Below, piece by piece: positions 18,763 through 28,142 of a DNA stretch of 64,000 nucleotides. Within the stretch, counting starts at the first letter, position 1; each line of letters begins with the position of its first letter. Below the pieces are notes generated by a model, which was not told where the DNA came from, did not search any database, and saw only the letters and a list, made by a program, of their open reading frames with translations. Both the position numbers and the translations under genes were made by a program. Source of the DNA: Clostridium estertheticum (GTDB lineage: Bacteria > Bacillota > Clostridia > Clostridiales > Clostridiaceae); assembly GCF_011065935.2 (NCBI RefSeq), contig NZ_JAAMNH020000001.1:4423001-4487000 (forward strand), given 5' to 3'.

Positions 18763-19356
18763 ATGACAAAGACTATTTTTAAAGGCAGTGCAATGCTAAA
18801 TCCTGTTCCTGTAGTATTAATTACCTCAAAAAATAAAGAGGACAGCGTAAATGTTTTTACGGTAGCTTGGATAGGAACGGCTTGTACTAAACCTCCAATG
18901 ATAACTGTAGCCATAAGGCCTGAAAGGCTTTCCTACGAATATATAAAAGAAAGTGGTGACTTTGTAGTAAATTTGCCTAATTCTAAAATGGTTAGACAAG
19001 TTGACTTTTGCGGAGTACGCTCAGGACGGCAAATAGATAAAATTAAAGAAATGAACTTTCTTATTGAAGACAGTGTGGATGTCACAGCACCTTTAATTTC
19101 TGAATGCCCAATATCTCTAGAATGCAAGGTTAAAAGCATTACCCCTTTAGGTACCCACCATTTATTTTTAGCTGAAATTGTAAATACCCATGTAGATAAT
19201 AGCTTAATAGATTTTAATGGAAAAATCCATTTTGAAAGTGCAGATCTTATTACTTATTCTCATGGTGAATATTTTAGCGTTAATTCTAAACCTTTAGGTA
19301 AATTTGGTTATTCAGTTCAGAAAAAAGTCAAAAAACCACATAAAAAGAAAGCCTGA
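18763..19356 (+). CDS. Flavin reductase family protein (FMN-binding split barrel)
   Basis: 197-aa FMN-binding split-barrel protein. Typical segments are LNPVPVVLITSKNKEDSVNVFTVAWIGTACTKPP (FMN phosphate and ribityl region), ITVAIRPERLSYEYIKESGDFVVNLP, and a conserved HHLFLAEIVNTHVD. Members reduce flavins with NAD(P)H or act as flavoredoxins. The Lys-rich C-terminus KKPHKKKA is encoded inside a terminator palindrome. The ATG at 18763 has GGGAGTG upstream. Confidence 0.87.
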   Translation: MTKTIFKGSAMLNPVPVVLITSKNKEDSVNVFTVAWIGTACTKPPMITVAIRPERLSYEYIKESGDFVVNLPNSKMVRQVDFCGVRSGRQIDKIKEMNFLIEDSVDVTAPLISECPISLECKVKSITPLGTHHLFLAEIVNTHVDNSLIDFNGKIHFESADLITYSHGEYFSVNSKPLGKFGYSVQKKVKKPHKKKA

Positions 19357-19381
19357 TTTCTCAGGCTTTCTTTTTATGTGG
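19336..19381. terminator. Bidirectional terminator, 21-bp perfect stem
   Basis: Arms 19336-19356 and 19361-19381 with a 4-nt loop. The left arm encodes the last seven residues and part of the stop of the flavin reductase; the right arm ends 8 bp before the stop of the convergent SPFH gene. Both strands show T-rich 3' arms. Confidence 0.88.
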
Positions 19382-19388
19382 TTTCTTT

Positions 19389-20414
19389 TTATATTAATTT
19401 CTTGTCCATTGATATATTTCCCATTGTTTTATTTTCTACTGTTTTATTTTCTATTGTTTTATTTTCAACGTTCTTAGTCATTTTCAACATTTCAGCTATA
19501 GCTGATATACTACCTAAACTTGATAATGTTTCAAGTGGAAGTATAAGTTTATTAGCAGGATTCTTAGCCATTTCTTTAAGAGCCTCAATTTGTTTTAATG
19601 CTATTACTGTTTCGTTTGTACCTGACTCTATAATAGCTGAATTTATTCTTCTTATTGCATCTGCCTCTGCGAATGCAATTTCTGATATAGCTTTGGCCTT
19701 ACCTTCAGCTTCAAGAAGTTGTGATTCTTTCATTCCTTCTGCACGTCTAATATTTGCTTCTTTTTCAGCCTCAGCATTTAATATTTGAGCTTGTTTATGT
19801 CCTTCTGCTCTTTCAATTTGACTTTGTTTTTCACCTTCTGCGGTAAGGATAAATGCTCTCTTATCTCTCTCTGCTCTCATTTGTTTTTCCATAGCCTGTT
19901 GAATTTCAGTTGGTGGAATTATATTTTTTATTTCTACCGATAATATTTTTATACCATAAGCATCTGTAATTTCATCGATTATTTCAAGAAGTTTTAAATT
20001 TATTCTATCTCTTCCTGATAATACTTCATCTAAAGTCATATCTCCACAAATATTTCTCATATTAGTAATAGTTGAGTACACAATACCCGATTTATAATCT
20101 TCAATATTGTATACCGCATCCCTTGAGTTAACAACCTTATAGAATATAACATTATCAATTGATATATTAACATTATCCTTAGTTATAACATTCTGTGGTT
20201 GTATGTCTAATATTTGTTGCTTAGTAGAAATCCTTCTTCGAACAAAATCTGCAAAAACAATTGTTAAATGCCAGCCTGGCTCTAAAATCCTATGAAACTG
20301 ACCGAACCTCTCTACTAAAACAACTGATCCAGTGTTAACAATTTTAATAGATGATAAAATCGCAATAATTATTATTAACAATATAAATAAACCTATAAAT
20401 GATCCAACATTCAT
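19389..20414 (-). CDS. SPFH/Band 7 membrane protein (stomatin/prohibitin type)
   Basis: 341-aa membrane-anchored SPFH protein. A single N-terminal transmembrane segment (residues 5-22, very Ile-rich) is followed by a Band 7 domain (VLVERFGQFHRILEPGWHLTIVFADFVRR ... QQILDIQPQNVITKDNVNISID). A long Ala/Glu helix (MRAERDKRAFILTAEGEKQSQIERAEGHKQAQILNAEAEKEANIRRAEGMKES) drives oligomerisation. The tail has three ENKT repeats. It is paired with NfeD directly upstream, the usual stomatin-NfeD operon thought to organise membrane microdomains. Confidence 0.92.
   Translation of the reverse strand: MNVGSFIGLFILLIIIIAILSSIKIVNTGSVVLVERFGQFHRILEPGWHLTIVFADFVRRRISTKQQILDIQPQNVITKDNVNISIDNVIFYKVVNSRDAVYNIEDYKSGIVYSTITNMRNICGDMTLDEVLSGRDRINLKLLEIIDEITDAYGIKILSVEIKNIIPPTEIQQAMEKQMRAERDKRAFILTAEGEKQSQIERAEGHKQAQILNAEAEKEANIRRAEGMKESQLLEAEGKAKAISEIAFAEADAIRRINSAIIESGTNETVIALKQIEALKEMAKNPANKLILPLETLSSLGSISAIAEMLKMTKNVENKTIENKTVENKTMGNISMDKKLI
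19423..19467 (-). repeat. Three tandem 15-bp units in the SPFH gene
   Basis: Units at 19423, 19438 and 19453 differ at one or two positions. They encode VENKT/IENKT/VENKT at the C-terminus and could vary in number between strains. Confidence 0.8.
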
Positions 20415-20444
20415 TACAAATTCCTCCTTAAATTTTAGTACAAG

Positions 20445-20873
20445 TTATACCTTAGCTATTAATAACTTATTTCCTTCGATACCAATAATTTGAACTAAGT
20501 CCCCTTTTGTTAAAGGCTTACCTACGTTTTTTACAGTCCAATAAATTCCTTGGAATTTAATACTTGCTTTTATATCAATATCTTTTGTTATTGTAAATTC
20601 AGTACCTATATACGCTTCTTCCATAGTTGGTGTTCTGCTTACAGTTTTCTTTATAGTTCTCTTGACTATTGGATATCCGACAGCCATAAACACTGCACTA
20701 ACTGCTACAAAAATAATGGCTTGAACAACTACTGGTGCATTAAAGGCTATTGAAATTATTGCTGCAACTGCACCTATAGCAAACCAAACAAACATAAAAC
20801 TACTCGTTACAATATCAATAGCTAGTGCCCCTAATGCTATAACTACCCAAATCACCATTGACTCCCATTCCAT
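20445..20873 (-). CDS. NfeD-family membrane protein
   Basis: Short NfeD protein, about 142 aa. The N-terminal half is three to four closely packed transmembrane segments (MVIWVVIALGALAIDIVTSSFMFVWFAIGAVAAIISIAF, VVVQAIIFVAVSAVFMAVGYPIV). The C-terminal half is the OB-fold (EEAYIGTEFTITKDIDIKASIKFQGIYWTVKNVGKPLTKGDLVQIIGIEGNKLLIAKV). The ATG at 20873 follows AAGGGGGAG and is preferred over the ATG at 20894. It precedes the SPFH gene by about 30 bp, same operon. Confidence 0.9.
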   Translation of the reverse strand: MEWESMVIWVVIALGALAIDIVTSSFMFVWFAIGAVAAIISIAFNAPVVVQAIIFVAVSAVFMAVGYPIVKRTIKKTVSRTPTMEEAYIGTEFTITKDIDIKASIKFQGIYWTVKNVGKPLTKGDLVQIIGIEGNKLLIAKV

Positions 20874-21200
20874 GTTGTACTCCCCCTTTCGCATATCAAT
20901 TTATTTTAAACATTAGGACATTACTAATCCTTATTTAATTATATCCCTTTTGTGCACTTTATGACACCATTTTCTGTAATAATATTACACCAAAAACTTT
21001 ATGTGGTATTAATATATTAATATACTATTATATATTATTTTTTATACATAATAAAGTTTAGTTTTAGTACACTATGGGTTATTTAATACCCTATAAACGC
21101 TATTGTATAGTTTTATCACAGGTTTGCATTCATTATCTCATTAATTTAAGCTTTTAATAAAATATCAGAATAATTTCACAATAAAATATAAAATAGTTTG

Positions 21201-21251
21201 GGGACGGTTAACAATTATTTAACCTAAGGTAAAATAATTGTTAACCGTCCC
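21201..21251. repeat. GGGACGGTTAACAA palindrome
   Basis: Near-perfect 23-bp stem around CTAAGG between nfeD and nadE. Related half-palindromes occur at 29602-29647, 40172-40191 and 42087-42105. The rest of 20874-21357 is AT-rich with no gene; it should hold the divergent promoters of nfeD and nadE. Confidence 0.75.
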
Positions 21252-21357
21252 TACTAATGAATCTAAGATAATGATATAATTTTAGTGAACATTGGTTATA
21301 TAAAGTCAATTTTACAAATACTATATTTGAAAAACCAAAGAAAGGTCGTGAACTAGT

Positions 21358-23274
21358 TTGAATACTTCTTTTATTAAGGTTTCTGCTGCTTGCCCTGTGG
21401 TAAATGTGGCAGATATAGAATTTAACTTAATTAACATAAAAAGTTGCATCGGAGAGGCTTTAAAAGAAAAATCAAAATTCATAGTTTTCCCAGAACTTTG
21501 CATAACAGCTTACACCTGCGCAGATTTATTTTTACAACAGGAGCTACTTAAAAAGGCTGAAAGTGCAATTGAATCTCTGTGTGAATTTTCTAAAAACAAA
21601 GATATACTGATTGCTGTAGGGTCTCCACTACATTTTAATAATTGTCTATATAATTGTGCTTATGTAATATTTAAAGGTACCATTTTAGGAATAGTACCAA
21701 AAAGCTATATTCCTAACTACTCTGAGTTTTATGAAAAAAGATGGTTTACTGAGGGTCTTGGCGTTATAAACAAAATTGTAAATCTTTCTTTTGCAAAAGG
21801 CATCCCCTTTGGAACAAATTTATTGTTTACCAGTAATAATATTAAATTTGGTTTTGAAGTTTGTGAGGATCTTTGGGTAACCATTCCTCCAAGCAGCTAT
21901 TTAGCACTTCAAGGTGCAAATATAATTGCTAATTTATCTGCATCTAATGAACTCGTTAGCAAAGCTGATTACAGAAAATCCTTAGTTTCATCTCAGAGCG
22001 CAAGATGTATGTGTTCTTATTTATATGCATCCTCTGGTGTTTTTGAATCCTCCACAGATTTGCTTTTCAGTGGACATCTATTAATTAGCGAAAATGGCAT
22101 TTTACTAAAAGAAAATAATAGATTTCAAAGAGAAAATGAAATTGTTACTTCTATTATAGATATAGATAAGTTAAATAGTGAAAGGTTAAAAAATATCAGT
22201 TTTAGAAATAGTACTTCCATATGCCCTTTTGACGTTTGCGAAATTCCTTTTGAATTTTCAAGCACAGAATTCGGGGTTTTTGATAGAACTATCGATAAGC
22301 ATCCTTTTGTTCCTTCTAATCAATACCTGCGTGAAATACGTTGCAAGGAAATATTTAATATCCAGTCCTCGGCTCTTGCTAAAAGATTCTCTTATACTGG
22401 ACTTAATAAAGCTATAGTTGGGATTTCAGGCGGACTTGATTCAACTCTTGCACTACTAGTTATAGCTAAAACCTTTGATATGTTAAAGCTGCCAAGAAAA
22501 AATATTATTACTATTACTATGCCTGGTTTCGGAACTACAGATAGAACCTATCTGAATGCCATAAACCTATGTAAACATTTAGGTACAGAGTTTAGAGAAA
22601 TTAATATAGTAGATGCTTGTTTGCAACATTTCAAAGACATAAATCATCCAATAGAAAAACATGATGTAACTTATGAAAATGTTCAAGCAAGAGAAAGAAC
22701 TCAAATTCTTATGGATGTTGCTAATAAAGATGGTGGACTATTAATAGGAACAGGAGATTTATCTGAACTGGCTTTAGGTTGGTGCACATATAATGGAGAT
22801 CATATGTCTATGTATTCTGTTAACTGCTCAATTCCTAAGACACTGGTTCGATACTTAGTTAAGTATGTAGCAGATAAAGAAGCCTCAGTGGAAGTTACAG
22901 ATATACTTTTAGATATACTTGACACTCCTGTAAGTCCAGAACTTCTACCTAGTGATGCGAATGGTGAAATTGCTCAAAAGACTGAAGACATAGTAGGACC
23001 CTATGAACTACATGACTTTTTCCTTTACTATTTTATGAAACAAGGAGCTTCTCCTAGTAAAATATTATTCTTAGCAAAAGAGGCCTTCAAAGAAGATTAT
23101 AGCGAAGAGGTAATCATCAAATGGTTAGATAAATTTATAAAAAGATTCTTTACACAACAATTTAAACGTTCAGCCTTGCCAGATGGTCCTAAAGTAGGAA
23201 CTATAAGTGTATCTCCAAGAGGAGATCTTCGAATGCCATCTGATGCTAGTTTTAATTCCTTCCTTCAAAAATAA
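21358..23274 (+). CDS. nadE: Glutamine-dependent NAD+ synthetase
   Basis: 638-aa two-domain enzyme. The N-terminal nitrilase-type glutaminase shows the Glu-Lys-Cys triad as FPELCITAY (Glu near 45), VPKSYIPNYSEFYEKRWF (Lys near 120) and FEVCEDLW (Cys near 168). The C-terminal NH3-dependent synthetase has the P-loop VGISGGLDSTLALLV (near 358) and GTGDLSELALGWCTYNGDHMSMY. It makes NAD+ from deamido-NAD+, ATP and glutamine. The start is a TTG at 21358 with GAAAGGTCG upstream. Long form typical of clostridia. Confidence 0.95.
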   Translation: MNTSFIKVSAACPVVNVADIEFNLINIKSCIGEALKEKSKFIVFPELCITAYTCADLFLQQELLKKAESAIESLCEFSKNKDILIAVGSPLHFNNCLYNCAYVIFKGTILGIVPKSYIPNYSEFYEKRWFTEGLGVINKIVNLSFAKGIPFGTNLLFTSNNIKFGFEVCEDLWVTIPPSSYLALQGANIIANLSASNELVSKADYRKSLVSSQSARCMCSYLYASSGVFESSTDLLFSGHLLISENGILLKENNRFQRENEIVTSIIDIDKLNSERLKNISFRNSTSICPFDVCEIPFEFSSTEFGVFDRTIDKHPFVPSNQYLREIRCKEIFNIQSSALAKRFSYTGLNKAIVGISGGLDSTLALLVIAKTFDMLKLPRKNIITITMPGFGTTDRTYLNAINLCKHLGTEFREINIVDACLQHFKDINHPIEKHDVTYENVQARERTQILMDVANKDGGLLIGTGDLSELALGWCTYNGDHMSMYSVNCSIPKTLVRYLVKYVADKEASVEVTDILLDILDTPVSPELLPSDANGEIAQKTEDIVGPYELHDFFLYYFMKQGASPSKILFLAKEAFKEDYSEEVIIKWLDKFIKRFFTQQFKRSALPDGPKVGTISVSPRGDLRMPSDASFNSFLQK

Positions 23275-23349
23275 TAAAAATATACATTATATTATATAAG
23301 GGGCTTTAAACGCTCCTTACCAGGTTTGCTAACAAATATTTTTATGCGC

Positions 23350-23437
23350 AAAAAAAGTATATATTACGTATAATGCATTCACTTCGCTTTAGAACTTCTT
23401 ACAAAGTGAATACATTAATAGTAATATATACTTTTTT
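23350..23437. repeat. Palindromic repeat, copy F, between convergent genes
   Basis: AAAAAAGTATATATTAC...GCATTCACTTCGC on the left pairs with AAAGTGAAT...GTAATATATACTTTTTT on the right. It shares the AAGTATATATTGC and CACTTCGC words with copies B, C and D. It ends in T6 on both strands and 5 bp from the yaaR stop, so it can serve as a shared terminator. Confidence 0.75.
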
Positions 23438-23442
23438 CTTTT

Positions 23443-23874
23443 TTATTTATAAATATCTACAATAAGTCCTGCAATTTCATCAATGGTATTAGCTACGTCA
23501 AGGTTTTCTTTTTCTTGGCTCAGTAACATTTGTGTTAGTTCCTCTAGTTTGACATCCACAGTATCCACCGTTATAAAATACTGTGTTTGCCAAAAGCTAA
23601 TATCCTTTTTAACCTCGTACATATGTTTTAAAACAGAGTCTAAGTATTCTCTAATTAAATTTTTATATGCTCTCACATCTGCGAAACATTTTGTAATACA
23701 CAATCTATTTCCTTTCTTTTTTATGTCCTCCATCATGTCCTTCAATTGTTCCTCTGATTTTTGTTGCCTAGCAAAGCTAAAATTTTGAGAAAAATCTTTT
23801 TTACTAGATACGGTTTTCTTGTCTGAAGTAATAGTTGAATTTCTTCTAGCTCTTGATATTTCCAATTTCTTCAC
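23443..23874 (-). CDS. YaaR-family protein (DUF327)
   Basis: 143-aa helical protein matching the YaaR/DUF327 family. It has a basic N-terminus (KKLEISRARRNS), QKSEEQLKDMMEDIKKKGNRL, a KNLIREYLDSVLKHMYEVKKD helix, and an end segment VDTVDVKLEELTQMLLSQEKENLDVANTIDEIAGLIVDIYK that matches the family's I.GLIvD ending. Function is not established. GGGGGTG precedes the ATG. Confidence 0.75.
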   Translation of the reverse strand: MKKLEISRARRNSTITSDKKTVSSKKDFSQNFSFARQQKSEEQLKDMMEDIKKKGNRLCITKCFADVRAYKNLIREYLDSVLKHMYEVKKDISFWQTQYFITVDTVDVKLEELTQMLLSQEKENLDVANTIDEIAGLIVDIYK

Positions 23875-24124
23875 CCCCTAGTTTATGCAAATCAATTGTT
23901 ATAAATGTTTTTACATCATTATATACATTATATCGGATTTTCCAAAAAAAAATATACACAATAGAAAATTCTTTTACTGTAAATTTGCCAATTTTTTTTT
24001 ATATTAGTATAATAATATGGTAAATAATATAGATTATAGATATAGGTTTTTGTTTTTAATTAAAGCTAAAAAACACTATTTCTAGCTATATAACTATAAA
24101 TTAAAATTCTTAGGGGTGAAACAA

Positions 24125-24661
24125 ATGAAAAGATTACTAATTATGTTTTGGACTTTTTTTAAAATAGGAGCTTTTACCTTTGGTGGAGGTTATGCCATGA
24201 TACCACTGATTGAGATGGAAGTCGTCAATAAAAAAAAGTGGCTATCTAAAGAAGATTTCTTAGATATAATTGTTATTTCGCAGACTTTTCCTGGAGCCTT
24301 AGCTGTTAATAGTAGTATATTTATAGGCTATAGAATTAGCGGACTGCTTGGAGCAATCATCGGACTTCTAGGAGTTGTTTTACCCTCATTTTTTATAATA
24401 CTATTGATTGCAGTTTTTTTTATGAAATTTAGAGATTATTATTATGTGGATTTAGTTTTCAAAGGCATCTCTGCTGCAGTACCAATGCTTATACTCATAG
24501 CTGTTGTAAGCTTATCCAAATCTTTAAAGAAAAGCTATGCAAATCTTGTTATAATTTTAGTTTCCATGGCAAGCATATTATTCTTAAATGTACACCCTGT
24601 CATAGTAATACTTTTATCTGGATTATACGGGGTTATATTTCTCGGAAAGAAGGTGAAATAA
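24125..24661 (+). CDS. Chromate transporter half, ChrA family (first)
   Basis: 178-aa membrane protein of the short CHR type. Its N-terminal signature TFFKIGAFTFGGGYAMIPLIEMEVV is the family hallmark, with SQTFPGALAVNSSIFIGYRISG following. About five to six transmembrane helices. Short CHR proteins work as pairs of opposite topology; the second half begins on the next base after this stop. Despite the name the physiological substrate may be an anion other than chromate. The ATG at 24125 follows AGGGGTGA. Confidence 0.9.
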   Translation: MKRLLIMFWTFFKIGAFTFGGGYAMIPLIEMEVVNKKKWLSKEDFLDIIVISQTFPGALAVNSSIFIGYRISGLLGAIIGLLGVVLPSFFIILLIAVFFMKFRDYYYVDLVFKGISAAVPMLILIAVVSLSKSLKKSYANLVIILVSMASILFLNVHPVIVILLSGLYGVIFLGKKVK

Positions 24662-25198
24662 ATGTCTAATCTAATTCAAATTTTCTTATCCTTCTTAAAA
24701 ATAGGTGCCTTTAGCTTTGGTGGAGGCTATGCCATGCTTCCACTTATCCAAAGAGAAATTGTAAATAGCCATAATTGGATTACTTATAAAGAGTTTATTG
24801 ACATTATTGGTATATCACAAATGACTCCTGGACCTATAGCCATAAATTCAGCTACTTTTGTAGGTTTCAAGGTTTCTGGTATATTAGGTAGTATTGCTGC
24901 AACCCTAGGTGTAGTATCCTTTTCATTTCTCTTAGTTTCCATAGCTAATCACTATATTGTTAAATTTAAAGAGTCCTACATAATGAAGGCTGCACTAGCA
25001 GGAATGAGGCCTGCGCTAATTGGTCTTATAGTTTCTGTATTCTTGTCCCTTGGAAAAGAATCTTATAAGGACATTAAAAGTGTAATAATTGGATTCATAA
25101 TTTTGGGACTTCTTCTTACAAATAAAATTCATCCAATTTTAATAATAATAATTTCAGGGGTATTGGGTATTGGTTTTTATGGTTTAATACCTATCTGA
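24662..25198 (+). CDS. Chromate transporter half, ChrA family (second)
   Basis: 178-aa homologue of the preceding gene with FLKIGAFSFGGGYAMLPLIQREIV and SQMTPGPIAINSATFVGFKVSG. The two are about half identical and were probably duplicated. The ATG immediately follows the stop of the first half, with AAGGTGA as ribosome site, so the two are made together as a heterodimer. Confidence 0.9.
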   Translation: MSNLIQIFLSFLKIGAFSFGGGYAMLPLIQREIVNSHNWITYKEFIDIIGISQMTPGPIAINSATFVGFKVSGILGSIAATLGVVSFSFLLVSIANHYIVKFKESYIMKAALAGMRPALIGLIVSVFLSLGKESYKDIKSVIIGFIILGLLLTNKIHPILIIIISGVLGIGFYGLIPI

Positions 25199-25320
25199 AA
25201 CTATTTCTAATCATTTTCTTCGTTTTCAATATACTTACATTTTATATTATAATATAACAATTTTCTTATTTTAAATAAATTCAGATATAATTACAAATAC
25301 TAAAAGTCGAGGTGATATTA

Positions 25321-27984
25321 ATGTTTTTCAACAAAACTATTGAGGAAGTTTTAAAAGAATTAGATACGAATCCAATAACAGGACTTTCTCAAAAGCAAAG
25401 TGAACTAAATGTAGAAAAATTTGGACTAAACCAATTAACAACTAAAAAACCTAAAACTCTAATAGCAATGTTTTTTGCTCAATTAAATGATATTTTAATT
25501 TATATTTTACTTGCAGCTGCTGTGATTTCCGCCCTCCTTGGTGAAACAAGTGATGCAATAATAATTGCTATTGTAATTATTATTAATGCTACAGTAGGAA
25601 TTATTCAAGAGTCTAAAGCAGAAAAGGCTCTTGATGCACTAAAAAAATTATCTACGCCTAAGGCTGTAGTTAAAAGAGATGGGCAGTTAAAAGAAATCCC
25701 ATCAGAAGAAGTTGTACCTGGAGATATTATTATTATTGATGCTGGAAGATATGTGCCCTGCGATCTAAGACTTATTGAAGCTGCAAATTTAAAAATAGAA
25801 GAATCTACACTTACAGGAGAATCTGTGCCCGTGGATAAAGATGCTTCTCTAGTCTTAACAGGCGAGGATATACCTCTGGGCGATCAAAAAAACATGCTCT
25901 TCATGTCTACCCTTGCAACCTATGGTAGAGGTGTGGGCATAGCTGTATCTACTGGAATGGATACTCAAATAGGTAAAATTGCTAAGATGCTTGATGAAAA
26001 AGTAGATGAGGAGACTCCCCTTCAAAAGAAACTAGCACAACTTGGTAAGTACCTGGGAATAGGAGCTCTATTCATATGTGCTCTCATGTTTATAGTTGGT
26101 GTTCTTCAAAAGAGAGATCTTTTTGAAATGCTACTCGTTTCTATAAGTTTAGCTGTTGCCGCTATTCCTGAAGGTCTTCCTGCTATAGTAACCATAGTTC
26201 TTGCTATGGGAGTTCAAAAGATGATAAAGGAAAATGCTATTGTACGGAAATTGCCTGCTGTTGAAACTTTAGGTTCAGTAAATATTATTTGTTCAGACAA
26301 GACAGGAACTTTAACTCAAAATAAAATGACGGTAACAAAATTCTATGCTGATGGTCACTTAGGAGCTATAGACAGTTTAAACATTAATCATAATGAGCAT
26401 AAGCTCTTACTAGAAAATCTTGTTTTATGCAACGATGCCACTTACTCAGAAAATTCAAAGACTGGCGACCCCACAGAAATTGCTCTATTGCAAGCTGGGG
26501 TAAACTATAGCATATTTAAAGACGAATTAGAAAAAAACCATAAAAGAATTGACGAGATTCCTTTTGATTCAGATAGAAAATTAATGACTACTGTAAATAA
26601 ATATGATAATGAATATTATGTAATGACAAAAGGTGCTATTGATAATCTATTAAATCTATGCACAAAGGCATATATTAAAGGCAGTATAATAGAAATCACA
26701 CCAACCATCAAAAGTGAAATATTAGCTGCTGCAAATAATATGTCTGACAATGCACTAAGGGTTCTAGGTGCCGCTTATAAAATTCTTCCCACTTCTCATG
26801 TAGAGATTGATTCATTAGAAAATAATTTAACACTTATTGGCCTTGTAGGTATGATAGACCCTCCTAGGCTAGAGGTTAAGGATTCTATTTCCCTATGCAT
26901 GAAGTCTGGAATAAAGACTGTAATGATAACTGGCGACCATCAAAACACAGCTTTTGCTATAGCCAAAGAATTAAATATTACTAATGATTCTTCTGAGGTT
27001 ATATCTGGAACTGAGCTTGATAAAATGTCTGAAGAAGAACTGAGCAATAGAATTGAAAGTATAAGGGTATTCGCAAGGGTGTCCCCAGAACATAAAGTGA
27101 AGATTGTACGCGCTCTTAAAGCAAAAGGAAACATTGTATCAATGACTGGTGACGGGGTAAATGACGCACCCTCTCTTAAAATGGCAGACATAGGAGTCGC
27201 CATGGGTATAACAGGTACTGATGTGGCTAAGGGCGCTGCCGATATGATATTAATAGATGATAACTTTTCAACTATTGTTGCTGCTATAAAAGAGGGAAGA
27301 AACATCTTCACAAATATCAAGAAAACTATAATATTCCTTCTATCCTGTAATATTGGAGAAATTATAGCTCTGTTTCTTGCCATACTTTTAGGCTGGGCGT
27401 CGCCACTTAGACCTATCCATATATTATGGGTTAACTTAATCACTGATACACTGCCGGCTTTAGCCTTAGGTATAGATCCAGGCGACCCTGATGTAATGAA
27501 GTATAAACCTCGAAATCCTAAGGATAGTTTATTTAAGGGTGAATCCTTAAATTTACTTTTTAATGGATTGCTAATTGGTATATTAACCTTAACCGCATTT
27601 GTAATAGGTGCAAAATATTATAGTGGAACAAGTACTTTATTCCCACTATTCCCTAAAAATCTTTCAGAAGATGCATTAAAACATGCACAAACTATGGCCT
27701 TTGTAGTACTTAGTGTATCTCAACTAGTTCATTCACTAAATATGAGAAATGAAAAAAAATCTATATTCCAAATAGGTTTATTTTCAAACAAATATTTAAT
27801 TGGTGCTATAGTTCTTGGTATCCTACTACAAGATTTTGTAATAACAATACCAGCGCTAGCAAACGCTTTTAGTGTTCATTCACTAAGTTTAATGGATTGG
27901 GTTTTTGTTACTATTCTATCACTTATGCCACTGCTCTTAAATGAATTTATAAAAATATTCAAACGTAGCTCCTCCGTATTATAA
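25321..27984 (+). CDS. P-type Ca2+-transporting ATPase (PMR1/SERCA type)
   Basis: 887-aa P2A-type cation pump. The actuator motif is STLTGESVPVDKD (near 163). The phosphorylation site is IICSDKTGTLTQNKM (Asp near 324). The hinge is MTGDGVNDAPSLKMADIGVAMG (near 615). The M4 motif AAIPEGLPAIVTIVLAMG contains the PEGLP seen in Ca/Na pumps, and M6 has NLITDTLPALALGID with the NxxTD ligands. This favours calcium, though manganese is possible. The ATG at 25321 follows CGAGGTGAT. Confidence 0.93.
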   Translation: MFFNKTIEEVLKELDTNPITGLSQKQSELNVEKFGLNQLTTKKPKTLIAMFFAQLNDILIYILLAAAVISALLGETSDAIIIAIVIIINATVGIIQESKAEKALDALKKLSTPKAVVKRDGQLKEIPSEEVVPGDIIIIDAGRYVPCDLRLIEAANLKIEESTLTGESVPVDKDASLVLTGEDIPLGDQKNMLFMSTLATYGRGVGIAVSTGMDTQIGKIAKMLDEKVDEETPLQKKLAQLGKYLGIGALFICALMFIVGVLQKRDLFEMLLVSISLAVAAIPEGLPAIVTIVLAMGVQKMIKENAIVRKLPAVETLGSVNIICSDKTGTLTQNKMTVTKFYADGHLGAIDSLNINHNEHKLLLENLVLCNDATYSENSKTGDPTEIALLQAGVNYSIFKDELEKNHKRIDEIPFDSDRKLMTTVNKYDNEYYVMTKGAIDNLLNLCTKAYIKGSIIEITPTIKSEILAAANNMSDNALRVLGAAYKILPTSHVEIDSLENNLTLIGLVGMIDPPRLEVKDSISLCMKSGIKTVMITGDHQNTAFAIAKELNITNDSSEVISGTELDKMSEEELSNRIESIRVFARVSPEHKVKIVRALKAKGNIVSMTGDGVNDAPSLKMADIGVAMGITGTDVAKGAADMILIDDNFSTIVAAIKEGRNIFTNIKKTIIFLLSCNIGEIIALFLAILLGWASPLRPIHILWVNLITDTLPALALGIDPGDPDVMKYKPRNPKDSLFKGESLNLLFNGLLIGILTLTAFVIGAKYYSGTSTLFPLFPKNLSEDALKHAQTMAFVVLSVSQLVHSLNMRNEKKSIFQIGLFSNKYLIGAIVLGILLQDFVITIPALANAFSVHSLSLMDWVFVTILSLMPLLLNEFIKIFKRSSSVL

Positions 27985-28074
27985 GGAACTAACTTAATAA
28001 GTATCCTTTTGAAGTCTTTAATATTGCAACCTCGAAGAAGATGAATAGCTTCGCAGGTTATGATTTAATTGTAT

Positions 28075-28119
28075 AAAAAGTAAGAGTCTGATGATTTACT
28101 CATCAGACTCTTACTTTTT
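28075..28119. terminator. Bidirectional terminator between the Ca-ATPase and cvfB genes
   Basis: Perfect 20-bp stem (28075-28094 with 28100-28119), 5-nt loop, T-run on both strands. It lies between convergent genes. A second small hairpin (AACCTCGAAG with CTTCGCAGGTT) sits at 28029-28058. Confidence 0.88.
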
Positions 28120-28142
28120 TGAAAAACATGAAAGATAAGAAA

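Noticed and set aside
24125..25198. One split chromate transporter gene (frameshift)
   Set aside because: Both halves have their own start, ribosome site and full CHR motif; paired short CHR genes are a normal arrangement.
26940..27443. 167-codon antisense frame inside the Ca-ATPase gene
   Set aside because: Falls over the most conserved part of the ATPase and has no independent support.
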